Below are positions 22,107 to 33,364 of a DNA stretch of 64,000 nucleotides, one piece after another. The position numbers were made by a program, and so were the translations under genes. Source of the stretch: Acidobacteriota bacterium (lineage in GTDB: Bacteria > Acidobacteriota > Vicinamibacteria > Vicinamibacterales > UBA2999); NCBI GenBank assembly GCA_016184455.1, contig JACPCS010000116.1, forward strand, positions 1 to 64,000, in the 5' to 3' direction. How positions within the stretch are numbered: position 1 is the stretch's first letter; every line of letters begins with the position of its first letter. The notes beneath the pieces are model-generated. The model saw nothing but the letters and a program-made list of their open reading frames with translations. It did not search any database and was not told where the DNA came from.

Positions 22107-22901
22107 TTGACGTTTCTCCTCGCCGCGCTGCTCGGAGTCATCCAGGGACTCACCGAGTTCCTGCCCATTTCGTCGACGGCCCATCTGCTGGTCGCCGGAC
22201 GGCTGCTCGGCTACGAGGATCCTGCGTTCACCGTGATGATCCAGCTCGGATCCGTGCTGGCGGTCATGTGGCTCTACCGCGCGAAGATCGCGGCCGTCGT
22301 GGCCGGGCTGCCGTCCGATCGCGACGCCCGCCGGTTCGCGCTCATGCTCATTGTGGCGACCGTTCCGGCGCTTCTGGGTGGGCTCGCTTTCGGTGATTTC
22401 GTCCAGACCATCCTGTTCCGCAGCCTGCAGGTGATCGGGATTGCGCTCGTTGCAGGCGGCATCGTCATGCTGCTGCTGGAACGCTTCCGGCCGGCGCCCG
22501 TGGTCCTCGACGCCGAACGGACGCCGCTCGGTCACGCGTTCGGCATCGGCGTCTGCCAGATGCTGGCGCTCGTTCCAGGCGTCTCGCGCTCGGGGGCGAC
22601 CATCATCGGCGGGCTGCTGCTGCGGCTCGACCGTCCGGCGGCCGCGGAGTTCTCCTTCTTTCTCGCGATGCCGACGATGGTGGCGGCGTTCGCGTACGAG
22701 CTGATGGAAGTCCGCGGACAACTTGCGCCGGAGCGGATGGCGGAGATCGCGGTCGGGTTCGTCGCGGCGTTCGTGTCGGCTGCCGTGATCGTGCGGCCGT
22801 TTCTGCTGTTCGTGCGGCGATCGGGCTTTGCGCCGTTCGCGTGGTACCGGATCGCGTTCGGACTTGGCGTGCTCATGCTCGCGGAGGCAGGGCAGCGGTG
22901 A
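22107..22901 (+). CDS. uppP: undecaprenyl-diphosphatase
   Basis: 264 residues, integral membrane. It dephosphorylates undecaprenyl diphosphate so the lipid carrier can be reused in peptidoglycan and O-antigen synthesis. QGLTEFLPISSTAHL and LVPGVSRSGATI are the two active-site motifs. I chose the TTG at 22107: it is the only start codon in the frame after the secF stop that leaves the first helix (TFLLAALLGVIQ) intact, and it gives normal length. No clear Shine-Dalgarno, so coupling to secF is likely. Confidence 0.93.
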   Translation: MTFLLAALLGVIQGLTEFLPISSTAHLLVAGRLLGYEDPAFTVMIQLGSVLAVMWLYRAKIAAVVAGLPSDRDARRFALMLIVATVPALLGGLAFGDFVQTILFRSLQVIGIALVAGGIVMLLLERFRPAPVVLDAERTPLGHAFGIGVCQMLALVPGVSRSGATIIGGLLLRLDRPAAAEFSFFLAMPTMVAAFAYELMEVRGQLAPERMAEIAVGFVAAFVSAAVIVRPFLLFVRRSGFAPFAWYRIAFGLGVLMLAEAGQR

Positions 22902-23512
22902 TGCAGTGGCTGCGGCGCCGCTTCATTGCAGGCTTCTTCGTCACGGTGCCGCTGGTGATCAGCGTGGCGGCGCTCGTCTGGATCTTCGGTATCATTGACG
23001 GCTTCACCGTCCCGCTGACGGCCCGCGTGCTCGGCCGGGAGGTGCCGGGGCTGGGCCTGCTGATCACGCTCCTCGTGATCCTGGCCGTCGGCACCGCCGC
23101 GACGAACATGATCGGACGGCGCATTCTGGCCCGCGGCGAAGGATGGCTGATGCGGGTGCCGGTGTTCCGGACGATCTACGCGCCCGTCAAGCAGCTCGTG
23201 GCGGCGTTCTCGCCGGACAACGAGTACGGGTTCAAGCGCGTGGTGATGATCGACGATCCCCGCCGCGGCCTGGTGATGGGATTTCTGACGAAGGAGTTCA
23301 CGATCGATCGCGGGCGCGGGTCCGAAGCGCTGGTGGCGGTGTACGTCCCGACCAACCACCTGTATCTCGGTGACGTGATGGTCTATCCACGGGAGAGCGT
23401 CTTCTTCCCCGACGTGTCGGTCGAGGAGGGCATTCGCATCTTTCTGACCGGCGGCATGTCGCTCCCCGATCGGCTGCACGAGCGGAGCGGGAGGACCGGG
23501 TGGACCTCCTGA
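22901..23512 (+). CDS. DUF502 family membrane protein
   Basis: 203 residues. MQWLRRRFIAGFFVTVPLVI and a second segment (about 50-70) are transmembrane helices. The following MRVPVFRTIYAPVKQLV and VYVPTNHLYLGDVMVYP are conserved in the DUF502 family, whose function is unknown. It overlaps the uppP stop by 1 nt (TGATG), and its last 13 nt overlap the hppA start. Confidence 0.85.
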   Translation: MQWLRRRFIAGFFVTVPLVISVAALVWIFGIIDGFTVPLTARVLGREVPGLGLLITLLVILAVGTAATNMIGRRILARGEGWLMRVPVFRTIYAPVKQLVAAFSPDNEYGFKRVVMIDDPRRGLVMGFLTKEFTIDRGRGSEALVAVYVPTNHLYLGDVMVYPRESVFFPDVSVEEGIRIFLTGGMSLPDRLHERSGRTGWTS

Positions 23513-25442
23513 GCCTGGCGCTCGGCGCCGGCGCGCTGGCGTTGATCTTTGCCACGGTGACGACCCGTCAGGTGCTGCGGGAGGACGCGGGGACCGAGCC
23601 GATGCGCGCGATTGCCGCGCTCATCCAGGAGGGCGCCGCGGCCTTCCTCCGCCGCGAGTACACGTTTCTCGTGATGTTCGTCGTCGTGGTGGCTGCGGTC
23701 ATTGCGGTGTTTGTCGATTTCGACGTTACCGGCAAGTTCGCTGCGCTCGGCGTGGCGGCACAGGGCGCCTACACGGAGCTGCCGCGGACCTCGATGGCCT
23801 ACGTGCTCGGCGCCTGCGCGTCGGCGGCGGCCGGCTACATCGGCCTGTTCATTGCCGTGCGCGCGAACGTCCGCACGGCCGCCAAGGCGCGCGTCGGCCT
23901 GAATCCTGCCCTGCGCGTCGCCTTTTCGTCGGGTGCGGTGATGGGCATGACGGTCGTCGGCATCAGTCTCGTGTGTCTCTCGGGGCTGTATCTGGTCCGG
24001 CACTTCCAGCCGCTCACCGGATTTGCATTCGGCGCCTCCTCGATTGCGCTTTTCGCGCGCGTGGGCGGCGGCATCTACACGAAGGCGGCCGATGTCGGCG
24101 CCGATCTCGTGGGCAAGGTCGAGGCGGGCATCCCGGAAGACGACCCGCGGAATCCGGCGACGATTGCCGACAACGTCGGCGACAACGTCGGCGACGTCGC
24201 CGGAATGGGCGCCGATCTGTTCGAGTCGTACACGGGGTCGATTGTCGCGGCGATGTCGCTCGCAGCAGTCGGGATCATCGGCGCGGGCCAAAACGCCGTC
24301 TTGCCCGCCGACGGCGCGGCGGCGTGGGATGCGGCCGGATTCGTGCTGCCGCTCGCGGTCAGCGGCGTGGGCGGCCTTGCGGCGATCGTGGGCACGTTCT
24401 TCGTGCGGACGGGCGAGCACGCCGACATGGGGCGTCTGCTCTGGGCGCTGCGTGCGGGCATCTTCGGCGCAGGCGCGCTGGTGCTCGCAGGGACCGCGGC
24501 GCTCATCGCGCGGCTCGGTCTCGACTTCAATCTGTTCTGGGCCGTCGTCGTCGGCCTGCTGGCGGGGCAGTTGATCGGCACCGCGACCGAGTACTACACG
24601 GCGTACGAGTACCGGCCGACGCAGCAGCTCGCACGGCAGGCCGTGTCGGGCACGGGGCCGGCGATTATCGGCGGCGTGGCGCTCGGGATGCTGTCGACCG
24701 CCGTGCCGCTGCTGGCGATCGTGGCCGCCACGTGGCTCACCTTCGAGCTGGCCGGCCTCTACGGTGTGGCGCTCTCGGCCGTCGGCATGCTGTCGACGCT
24801 CGGCATCACGCTGGCGACCGACGCCTACGGGCCCGTCGCCGACAATGCCGGCGGTATCGCCGAGCAGTCGCGGCTGCCGGCCGAGGTGCGCGAGCGGACC
24901 GACGCGCTCGACTCGCTCGGCAACACGACGGCGGCCACCGGCAAGGGGTTCGCCATCGGGTCCGCGGTCCTCACGGCGCTGGCGCTCATGGTCACGTACT
25001 CGCAGACGACGCGCGTCGCCGCTTTCGACCTGCTCGACGTCCGGGTGCTGCTCGGGCTGCTCATCGGGGCGCTGACGCCGTTCCTGTTCAGCGGGCTGAC
25101 GATGGGTGCGGTCGGGCGCGCCTCGATGAGAATGGTGGATGAGGTCCGCCGGCAGTTCCGCGAGATTCCAGGCATCATGGCAGGGACGACGCCGCCTGAC
25201 GCGGCGGGAGCGGTGCGGATTGCGACCGACGAGGCGATCCGGGAGATGGTGCTGCCCGGGACAACGCAAAGAAGTACATCGAGAAGGGGCACCACGGCGG
25301 GAAGAACTCGGAGGCGCACCGCGCGGCGGTGGTGGGCGACACGGTCGGCGACCCCTTCAAGGACACCTCGGGGCCGAGCCTCAACATACTGCTGAAGCTG
25401 ATGGCCATCGTGGCCGTGGTCTTCGGGCCACTGTTTCTCTAG
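23500..25442 (+). pseudogene. hppA: membrane pyrophosphatase (K+-dependent type), frame broken by an internal deletion
   Basis: An H+- or Na+-pumping pyrophosphatase. The GTG at 23500 is followed by normal helices, the PPi/Mg site DNVGDNVGDVAGMGADLFES, and GNTTAATGKGFAIGS; Ala in that motif is typical of K+-dependent enzymes. Around 25258-25262 the frame changes from EMVLPG directly to [10 protein letters not shown] in another frame, and the C-terminal [20 protein letters not shown] then ends at a TAG at 25440-25442. In the family about 45 residues (two helices) lie between these points, so I infer that about 140 bp is missing. The first frame alone would run to 25395 with a meaningless tail. 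The junction shows a short GGG/GGA overlap, as in deletion between microhomologies or an assembly gap. Confidence 0.85.
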
Positions 25443-25443
25443 C

Positions 25444-25473
25444 GTAGGGCGGGTTCCGCGAAGCGGACCCGCC
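25444..25473 (+). repeat. GTAG-foot palindrome between the two pyrophosphatase genes
   Basis: GTAG then a hairpin with arms GGCGGGTTCCGC and GCGGACCCGCC (one bulge, loop GAA). It begins 2 nt after the hppA stop and ends 17 nt before hppA2. Same REP-like design as at 11325, 33329 and 40198. Confidence 0.65.
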
Positions 25474-25489
25474 GGGGAGTAGTCAGGCG

Positions 25490-28000
<2,511 letters not shown>

Positions 28001-28205
28001 CGGTATCCGGTCCGGAGGGGACAGCCCACATTTCTCTGGGTCGCCGCGCGAAACCGGGATAGAATGCCCGGTCCGTTCGACCGGAAGTCCCGTCCTAGTG
28101 CTGGTGGGGTCGCCGAAGGCCAGTCGACTCGGCGCGCGCGGCCCAGTCGTCCGGGCCGGGAGCACTTTGCCCGGTGCGGTGTCTAACCTCTCGTTGAGCG
28201 GTTCG

Positions 28206-28235
28206 TTGACACGTTTTTTTCGGGGTCGCTATAAT
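28206..28235 (+). promoter_or_regulatory. consensus promoter of the tonB-exbB-exbD operon
   Basis: TTGACA, 18-nt spacer with a T7 run, TATAAT: both hexamers perfect. Start expected near 28242, leader about 54 nt. The 205 nt between the hppA2 stop and this promoter hold a short hairpin (CGGTC/GACCG near 28068) and no gene. Confidence 0.88.
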
Positions 28236-28295
28236 CGGCAGCCTTTGGAAGCGCAAGGTGGCGGCCCCGTGTGCCACTGAGAAGGAGTCAGACCG

Positions 28296-29021
28296 GTGCC
28301 ACGTCCAGAAAAGATGTTCGGGGACATCGTCGACCCGTCGATCAAGATCGGGACGAAGCAGAAGTACACCGTCCCGGTATCGATTGGGGTCCATACGGTG
28401 GTGATCCTCTCGATTGTGATCATTCCGCTGATGGCGTACGACGTATTGCCGACGCCGCCTTCGATGATGAGCGCGTTCGTCGCGGCGCCGCCGCCGCCGC
28501 CACCCCCGCCCCCGCCGCCGCCGCCGCCCGAGGCCGCGCCGCCCAAGCCGGTCGTGGAAGTGAACCCGGCCGCGGCGCCGGTCGAGGCCCCGAAGGAGAT
28601 TGCTCCCGAGCCCCCGCCGCCCGCTGATTTCGATCGCGCCGCGCCTGAGGGCGTTCTTGGCGGCGTCATTGGAGGCGTCGTCGGCGGCGTGCCTGACGCT
28701 CCGCCGCCCCCCCCGCCCCCGCCGCCGCCACCGGCGCCGGTTCGCGTCGGCGGCTCGATCAAGCCGCCGGTCAAGACCAAGGACATCCGCCCGCAGTACC
28801 CCGCGATCGCACAGTCGGCGCGCGTGCAGGGCGTGGTGATCATCGAGGCGACCATCGGCCCCAACGGCAAGGTGCAGGACGCGCGCGTGCTGCGTTCGAT
28901 TCCGCTGCTCGACCAGTCGGCCCTTGATGCAGTGCGACAATGGGAGTTTACGCCGACGCTGCTCAACGGCGTGCCGGTGCCGGTCATCATGACGGTCACG
29001 GTACAGTTCACGCTCAGTTAA
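28296..29021 (+). CDS. tonB: energy transducer TonB with long proline tracts
   Basis: 241 residues. A cytoplasmic N-terminus of about 25 residues is followed by one membrane helix (SIGVHTVVILSIVIIPLMAY, about 29-48). The periplasmic linker has two runs of about ten or more prolines separated by a Gly/Val segment. The C-terminal TonB domain (about 155-241) contains QYPAIAQSARVQGVVIIEAT and LDAVRQWEFTPTLLNG, typical of the TonB family. It carries proton-motive energy to outer-membrane receptors such as the one at 33365. GTG start with AAGGAG upstream. First gene of the operon. Confidence 0.92.
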   Translation: MPRPEKMFGDIVDPSIKIGTKQKYTVPVSIGVHTVVILSIVIIPLMAYDVLPTPPSMMSAFVAAPPPPPPPPPPPPPPEAAPPKPVVEVNPAAAPVEAPKEIAPEPPPPADFDRAAPEGVLGGVIGGVVGGVPDAPPPPPPPPPPPAPVRVGGSIKPPVKTKDIRPQYPAIAQSARVQGVVIIEATIGPNGKVQDARVLRSIPLLDQSALDAVRQWEFTPTLLNGVPVPVIMTVTVQFTLS

Positions 29022-29087
29022 CGAGAGTTCGCTTGACCTGTGTCTTCCGGAACGGCGTGACGTCGTTCCGTGGTTACGGAGGCTGTA

Positions 29088-29765
29088 ATGGACGTAGTTG
29101 AAATGTTCCGTCAGATGACGATCTACGCGTGGGCGGTCGCGATCATCCTGTTCGTGATGTCGTTCTGGTCGATCGGGGTGGCGATCGAGCGCTTCTACAC
29201 CTACAACAAGGCGCGCCAGCAGTCGAAGCTCTACGCGCCGCAGGTGGCGAAGCACCTCAAGGACGGCCGCCTGAAGGAAGCGATCGCGCTGTCGGGCTCG
29301 AAGGACTACCGTTACAGCCATCTGGCGAAGGTCGTCCTCGCCGGGCTGCAGGAATACCAGTTCCAGCAGGAGAGCGGCGGCACGCAGCTGAATCGTGAAG
29401 ACGTGCTCGACACCGTTCGCCGGTCGATTCAGCGCGCCACCGCGCTGACCGCCTCGGACCTGAAGAAGGGCGTCACCGCGCTCGCCACGATCGGATCGAC
29501 CGCGCCGTTCGTCGGACTGCTCGGCACCGTCATCGGCGTCATCAACGCGTTCGTCGGCATCGGCGCGACGGGCACCGGCAGCATCGGCGCCGTGTCGGTC
29601 GGTATCGCGGAGGCGCTCATCGAGACCGCGCTCGGCCTGTTCGTCGCGATTCCGGCGGTGTGGTTCTACAACTACCTGTCGAACCGCCTCGAGTACTTCA
29701 ACGTGGAGATGGACAACTCCTCGTCCGAGCTCGTCGACTACTTCATCAAGAAGACGGCGGCCTAG
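29088..29765 (+). CDS. exbB: ExbB/TolQ/MotA-family proton channel protein
   Basis: 225 residues from the ATG at 29088, which has GGAGG 5-6 nt upstream. Helix 1 is near 13-33; helices 2 and 3 hold ATIGSTAPFVGLLGTVIGVI and SVGIAEALIETALGLFVAIP, the MotA/TolQ/ExbB signature. It forms the stator with ExbD that energises TonB. It follows tonB after 66 nt with no terminator between. Confidence 0.93.
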   Translation: MDVVEMFRQMTIYAWAVAIILFVMSFWSIGVAIERFYTYNKARQQSKLYAPQVAKHLKDGRLKEAIALSGSKDYRYSHLAKVVLAGLQEYQFQQESGGTQLNREDVLDTVRRSIQRATALTASDLKKGVTALATIGSTAPFVGLLGTVIGVINAFVGIGATGTGSIGAVSVGIAEALIETALGLFVAIPAVWFYNYLSNRLEYFNVEMDNSSSELVDYFIKKTAA

Positions 29766-29795
29766 GGGGATCACCAATAGCCAGGAGTTTCACCT

Positions 29796-30233
29796 ATGGC
29801 AATGCAAGTTGGCGGCAGCCAGTCGGGTCCCAAGGCGGACATCAACGTCACGCCGCTCGTCGACGTGATGCTGGTGCTGCTCATCATCATGATGATCGTG
29901 GCCCCGCTGCTCCAGCAGGGCGTCGCGCTCAAGCTGCCGAGCGCCATGAACAGCTCCGAGAAGCCGGAGACGCAGGAAGACACCGTCGTCGCCATCACGG
30001 CCGACGGCCGCTTCCACGTCAACGGCATTGCGGTGCCCGAGGGCGATCTGCGCCGGCGCGTCGAGGAAGCACTCGAGCAGAAGAAGCAGCGGATTCTCAT
30101 CATCCGCGCCGACGAGGATTCGGCCTACGGCGACGTCATGAAGGCGATGGACGAGCTGCGCGCCACGGGGCTCGAGGACATCGGCCTCATTACGGAACCG
30201 CGCAGCCAGAGCGGCGCAGGAGGGGGCCAGTAA
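29796..30233 (+). CDS. exbD: ExbD/TolR family protein, first copy
   Basis: 145 residues. DINVTPLVDVMLVLLIIMMI is the single helix with the conserved proton-carrying Asp. The periplasmic domain follows (VVAITADGRFHVNGIAVPE). A Gly/Gln tail ends it. Its TAA overlaps the ATG of the second copy by 1 nt. Confidence 0.92.
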   Translation: MAMQVGGSQSGPKADINVTPLVDVMLVLLIIMMIVAPLLQQGVALKLPSAMNSSEKPETQEDTVVAITADGRFHVNGIAVPEGDLRRRVEEALEQKKQRILIIRADEDSAYGDVMKAMDELRATGLEDIGLITEPRSQSGAGGGQ

Positions 30234-30706
30234 TGGCGCACGCGCACCAGCACTTCGGCGCCGAGAGGGTCTACAGGGGCAAGAAGCTCGAGGCATCGTG
30301 TGACATGAACGTCACACCGATGATCGACGTGCTGCTCGTGCTGCTCGTCATCTTCATGGCGGCCCTGCCGCTGTCTCAGCGGGGCATCGACATCAACCTG
30401 CCCGCCGAGACGCAGAACAAGCAGCAGCAGCAGACCGAAACGAGCCAGATCGTGCTGAATTACTCGGCCGATCGGCAGATCTCGATCAACAACCAGCCCG
30501 TCACCCTCCCCGAGCTCGAGGATCGGCTGCGGACGATCTTCGAAGAGCGCCGGGACAAGACGATGTTCATCATGGGCGCCAGCACCCTTCGCTACGGCGA
30601 GATCATCGACGTGATCGACGCCGCCAAGGGCGCGGGCGTCGAGAAGGTCGGCATCGTCACCGAGGGGATGCGGCGGGCAGCAGGGGCGGCGACGCCCGGC
30701 ACGTAG
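30233..30706 (+). CDS. exbD2: ExbD/TolR family protein, second copy
   Basis: 157 residues. DMNVTPMIDVLLVLLVIFMA is the helix with the same Asp. The sequence is otherwise clearly different from the first copy (QNKQQQQTETSQIVLNYS linker), so this is an old paralogue and not a recent duplication. Pairs of ExbD after one ExbB are frequent in Acidobacteria-type operons and may form a heteromeric stator. It ends 27 nt before a strong terminator. Confidence 0.9.
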   Translation: MAHAHQHFGAERVYRGKKLEASCDMNVTPMIDVLLVLLVIFMAALPLSQRGIDINLPAETQNKQQQQTETSQIVLNYSADRQISINNQPVTLPELEDRLRTIFEERRDKTMFIMGASTLRYGEIIDVIDAAKGAGVEKVGIVTEGMRRAAGAATPGT

Positions 30707-30732
30707 CGCGTCTCCGTTTGCGCGGGCTCTCG

Positions 30733-30766
30733 AAGGGCCGCCCCGCCGGGCGGCCCTTCTTTTTTA
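30733..30766 (+). terminator. rho-independent terminator of the tonB operon
   Basis: Stem AAGGGCCGCC / GGGCGGCCCTT with a short loop, then CTTTTTT. The T-run ends at the stop codon of the convergent gene (30764). Confidence 0.9.
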
Positions 30767-32065
30767 TGCCTCGCTCGGCGTCGGCGGCGCCGCCGGCGGA
30801 GTGGCCCGACGCGTGCCGAATCGCGTCTGGGTCTCGTACCAGTAGAGCAGCGCGGCGCCGAAGCCCACCGTCCAGGCGATGTACTCGAGGATATAGCCGA
30901 TCACCGTGAGGGGCGCGAGGAGGAAGCCGCCAACCAGCGCCGCCAGTTTGGCAATCAGCGTCACGGCGCCAATCGTCACCACGCCGATCGCAAAGGCCGC
31001 GTAGGGCCCGGGCTCGCGACGCCCGAGCCTGGACGCGACCAGGCGGCCGACCTGGTATCCCAGCCCCACGAACCCGACGAGCATCACGAGTATCAGCAGC
31101 AGCACCGCGAACGGAACCAGTGCGAGGAGCGGGATGCCGACGATCGAGACCACCAGCACCACGCACGTGAGGATGAGCACCGGCACGAACAGGATCTCCG
31201 CCAACAGGCCGATGAGGCCCGAGCGAACGGGCGCGCCGGCAGTGCGTGCCGCGATGCGCTCGATCGCGCCGCGTCCAAACGCGATGAGGACGAGACCGAC
31301 GAGAATCACGACCGTGAGCCGCAACACGGTGGCCGCGAGGCTCCCGACTCGCGACCACGACGGCCCGAACATCTGCGAGAACATCCAGCGCCGCCGGGTG
31401 CCGCCGCCGCCCCTCGGTCCGCCGACTTCGTTCACGTCGCCGTTCACCCGGGCGCCGGCCGCGCGGTCGATGCCGCCGCCGAAGGCGGTGACATCGCCGC
31501 GGACGACGGCCTGCGGGCCAAGGCGCACCGGTCCACCGAAGACGTGCACATCGCCGGTGACCTCGCCGTCGACTGTCGCAGGGCCGCCGAAGACGATGAC
31601 GTCGCCCTCGACCCGCTCGTTGGCGGCGACCGTGACGCCATCCCCAAAGCGGAAGATGTCGCCGCGTCTCACGTCGGTCCGCTCGGGCAGGCGCGGCGGC
31701 TCGATCGGCGCGCCAGCCGTGGACGGTGAGGGCGCGCCTGCCTGGCCCGCCAGCTCGCGCTGCTGCTGCGGCGTCAGGTAGCTCGCCTGCACGACGAGAT
31801 CCGCGTCGGCGCCGAGCCGCTCTCGCAGCTGGGCGCCCGTCAGCGTCTGCCCGTCGACCGACACGACGCCGCCTTCGATCTGAATCAGCCGCACGGCGCC
31901 GCCAGGCTGACGCGGGACGAGCGCGACACCCTGCTGGAGCGCCACGACGTCATAGCGCTCGCGGAGCCTGGCCGCGAGATCCGATGCGCCCTGCCCGTGT
32001 CCGGACGCGGGGAGGCTCAGGACGACAAGAGCGGCGACGACCGCGCGGGACATCCATCTGTTCAT
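30764..32065 (-). CDS. membrane protein with polymer-forming (bactofilin-like) beta repeats
   Basis: 433 residues. A signal peptide (1 to about 25) is followed by a region with VDGQTLTGAQLRERLG. Next comes a right-handed-helix-like repeat (about 140-215) of the form EGDVIVFGGPATVDGEVTGD, typical of polymer-forming cytoskeletal or auto-adhesive proteins. Four or more membrane helices occupy about 245-415. Function is unknown; an envelope-stress role is suggested by its position after the sigma and anti-sigma genes, 27 nt past the latter. Confidence in the gene is high, in the role low. Confidence 0.75.
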   Translation of the reverse strand: MNRWMSRAVVAALVVLSLPASGHGQGASDLAARLRERYDVVALQQGVALVPRQPGGAVRLIQIEGGVVSVDGQTLTGAQLRERLGADADLVVQASYLTPQQQRELAGQAGAPSPSTAGAPIEPPRLPERTDVRRGDIFRFGDGVTVAANERVEGDVIVFGGPATVDGEVTGDVHVFGGPVRLGPQAVVRGDVTAFGGGIDRAAGARVNGDVNEVGGPRGGGGTRRRWMFSQMFGPSWSRVGSLAATVLRLTVVILVGLVLIAFGRGAIERIAARTAGAPVRSGLIGLLAEILFVPVLILTCVVLVVSIVGIPLLALVPFAVLLLILVMLVGFVGLGYQVGRLVASRLGRREPGPYAAFAIGVVTIGAVTLIAKLAALVGGFLLAPLTVIGYILEYIAWTVGFGAALLYWYETQTRFGTRRATPPAAPPTPSEA

Positions 32066-32092
32066 GTCTGGTGCCTCGAAGTGAGTCCTCGT

Positions 32093-32614
32093 TCAGAAGC
32101 AGTAGGCACGTGGCGTGCGGAAGTCGACTTCCGACCGGAGCAGCCGGTGGAGCATGACCAGCGCGACGGCCGCCACGAGCTCGATGACGGTCAGGGCCGC
32201 GACGCTGTAGGGATTGGCCATGGCCGCGGCCAGCTTCACGCCGGTATTGACGGCTGCCGACCACCATCCCGCAAGGGCAGCGCCGGCCGTCAGCAGCACC
32301 AGCAGCGAGCCGGACGCTGCCGACGCTGCCATCGTCAACATCGGCACGATGCGGCCGTCAAATGCCGTGTACACCGCGACGGCGGAGGCCGCGACGATCA
32401 GCGCGGCCGCGGCGGCTGCCGCGAGGCCGGTCAGCCACCGCCGCCGCGCACGAGCGGCCCACGCGGCCTCGACCGCGCGCGCCACGAACGCCGGCGACGG
32501 CTCGACGACCGGGAGCGCCGCGAACACCGGCCCGAACGCGGCCTCCGCGGCCTCGTCGCGGTCCTGCTGTTCGGCCCCCAGCCATTTCTCGGTGTGTGTC
32601 CGCCAGCGTCCCAT
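32093..32614 (-). CDS. membrane protein, putative anti-sigma factor
   Basis: 173 residues from the ATG at 32614, which has GAGG 6 nt upstream; an ATG 12 nt earlier is too close to its AGGAGG. The N-terminal ~60 residues are polar (EQQDRDEAAEAAFGPVFAAL) and three or so hydrophobic helices follow (WLTGLAAAAAAALIVAAS and others). It lies directly downstream of the ECF sigma gene, the standard place for the cognate membrane anti-sigma. No zinc-binding HxxxCxxC motif is seen, so the role is inferred from context only. Confidence 0.6.
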   Translation of the reverse strand: MGRWRTHTEKWLGAEQQDRDEAAEAAFGPVFAALPVVEPSPAFVARAVEAAWAARARRRWLTGLAAAAAAALIVAASAVAVYTAFDGRIVPMLTMAASAASGSLLVLLTAGAALAGWWSAAVNTGVKLAAAMANPYSVAALTVIELVAAVALVMLHRLLRSEVDFRTPRAYCF

Positions 32615-32656
32615 GTCGGTCCTCATTCCTCCTACGGGGTTGCCTGGAAACGGGTT

Positions 32657-33235
32657 TCAGGGCGCTTCCGCCGGCTTCCATCCCGCAGCCGTGAGCAGCG
32701 CCGCCAGCTCCTTACGGGCACGAAACAGGAAAGTCTTAACCGTCCCTTCCGGCAGCCCGAGGACGCCGGCGATCTCGTCGACCGTGAGCCCCTGCTGATA
32801 CCGGAGCACGACGACCTCACGGTATTCGGTCCGCAGGTGCTCGAGCGCCTTCTCGAGCGCGTCCGCGAGACTCCGCCGCTCCAGCTCGTCCTCGGGGGAG
32901 GAGTCCGCCTGTGGCCCCGGGTAGCCCTCGGCGGTGAGCGCGTCGAGCGAGACGGTGTCGATGCGCCTGCGCCGGAGATAGTCGATGACGAGATTGTGCA
33001 GCACGCGGAAGAACCAGGCCGAGAACTTCCGCTCGGGATCGTAGGTCGACAGGCGCGCGAATGCGCGCACGAACGCGTCCTGCGCGAGCTCCTCCGCCAC
33101 GGCGCGGTCGCGCACCAGGCGCGCCGCCATGGTGACCGCAGCGGAGGCATAGCGCGCGACGAGCGCGTGATACGCCGCCTGGGATCCGGCCAGCGCCTCA
33201 CGAACCAGTTCGGCGTCGCTCGTCGGCACAAACAC
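32657..33235 (-). CDS. ECF-type RNA polymerase sigma factor
   Basis: 192 residues. Region 2 contains AEELAQDAFVRAFARL and KFSAWFFRVLHNLVIDYLRRR (-10 recognition and core binding). Region 4 contains YREVVVLRYQQGLTVDEIAGVLGLPEGTVKT (two overlapping pieces), a helix-turn-helix for the -35 element. A 30-residue acidic linker separates them. GTG start at 33235. The two downstream genes appear to be its anti-sigma factor and a membrane target. Its regulon cannot be read here. Confidence 0.93.
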   Translation of the reverse strand: MFVPTSDAELVREALAGSQAAYHALVARYASAAVTMAARLVRDRAVAEELAQDAFVRAFARLSTYDPERKFSAWFFRVLHNLVIDYLRRRRIDTVSLDALTAEGYPGPQADSSPEDELERRSLADALEKALEHLRTEYREVVVLRYQQGLTVDEIAGVLGLPEGTVKTFLFRARKELAALLTAAGWKPAEAP

Positions 33236-33328
33236 ACGCGGTGCTGGCTCATGATACGGGGCCCGGCGCGGCGCGGTTTCACGGGACCCCGGCCTGTGAT
33301 CTGGTGGCAGCTCCGGTGAACGAGTGGG

Positions 33329-33354
33329 GTAGCCGGAGGCCTTGAGGCCTCCGG
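33329..33354 (+). repeat. GTAG-foot palindrome downstream of the TonB-dependent receptor
   Basis: GTAG followed by a perfect inverted repeat CCGGAGGCCT / AGGCCTCCGG with a 2-nt loop, 10 nt beyond the receptor stop. It may act as a transcription stop or mRNA end although no T-run follows on the minus strand. Confidence 0.65.
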
Positions 33355-33364
33355 ATCTTTCGGA

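Noticed and set aside
28098-28280. 60-codon ORF upstream of tonB
   Set aside because: It overlaps the consensus promoter, has no Shine-Dalgarno and no coding character.
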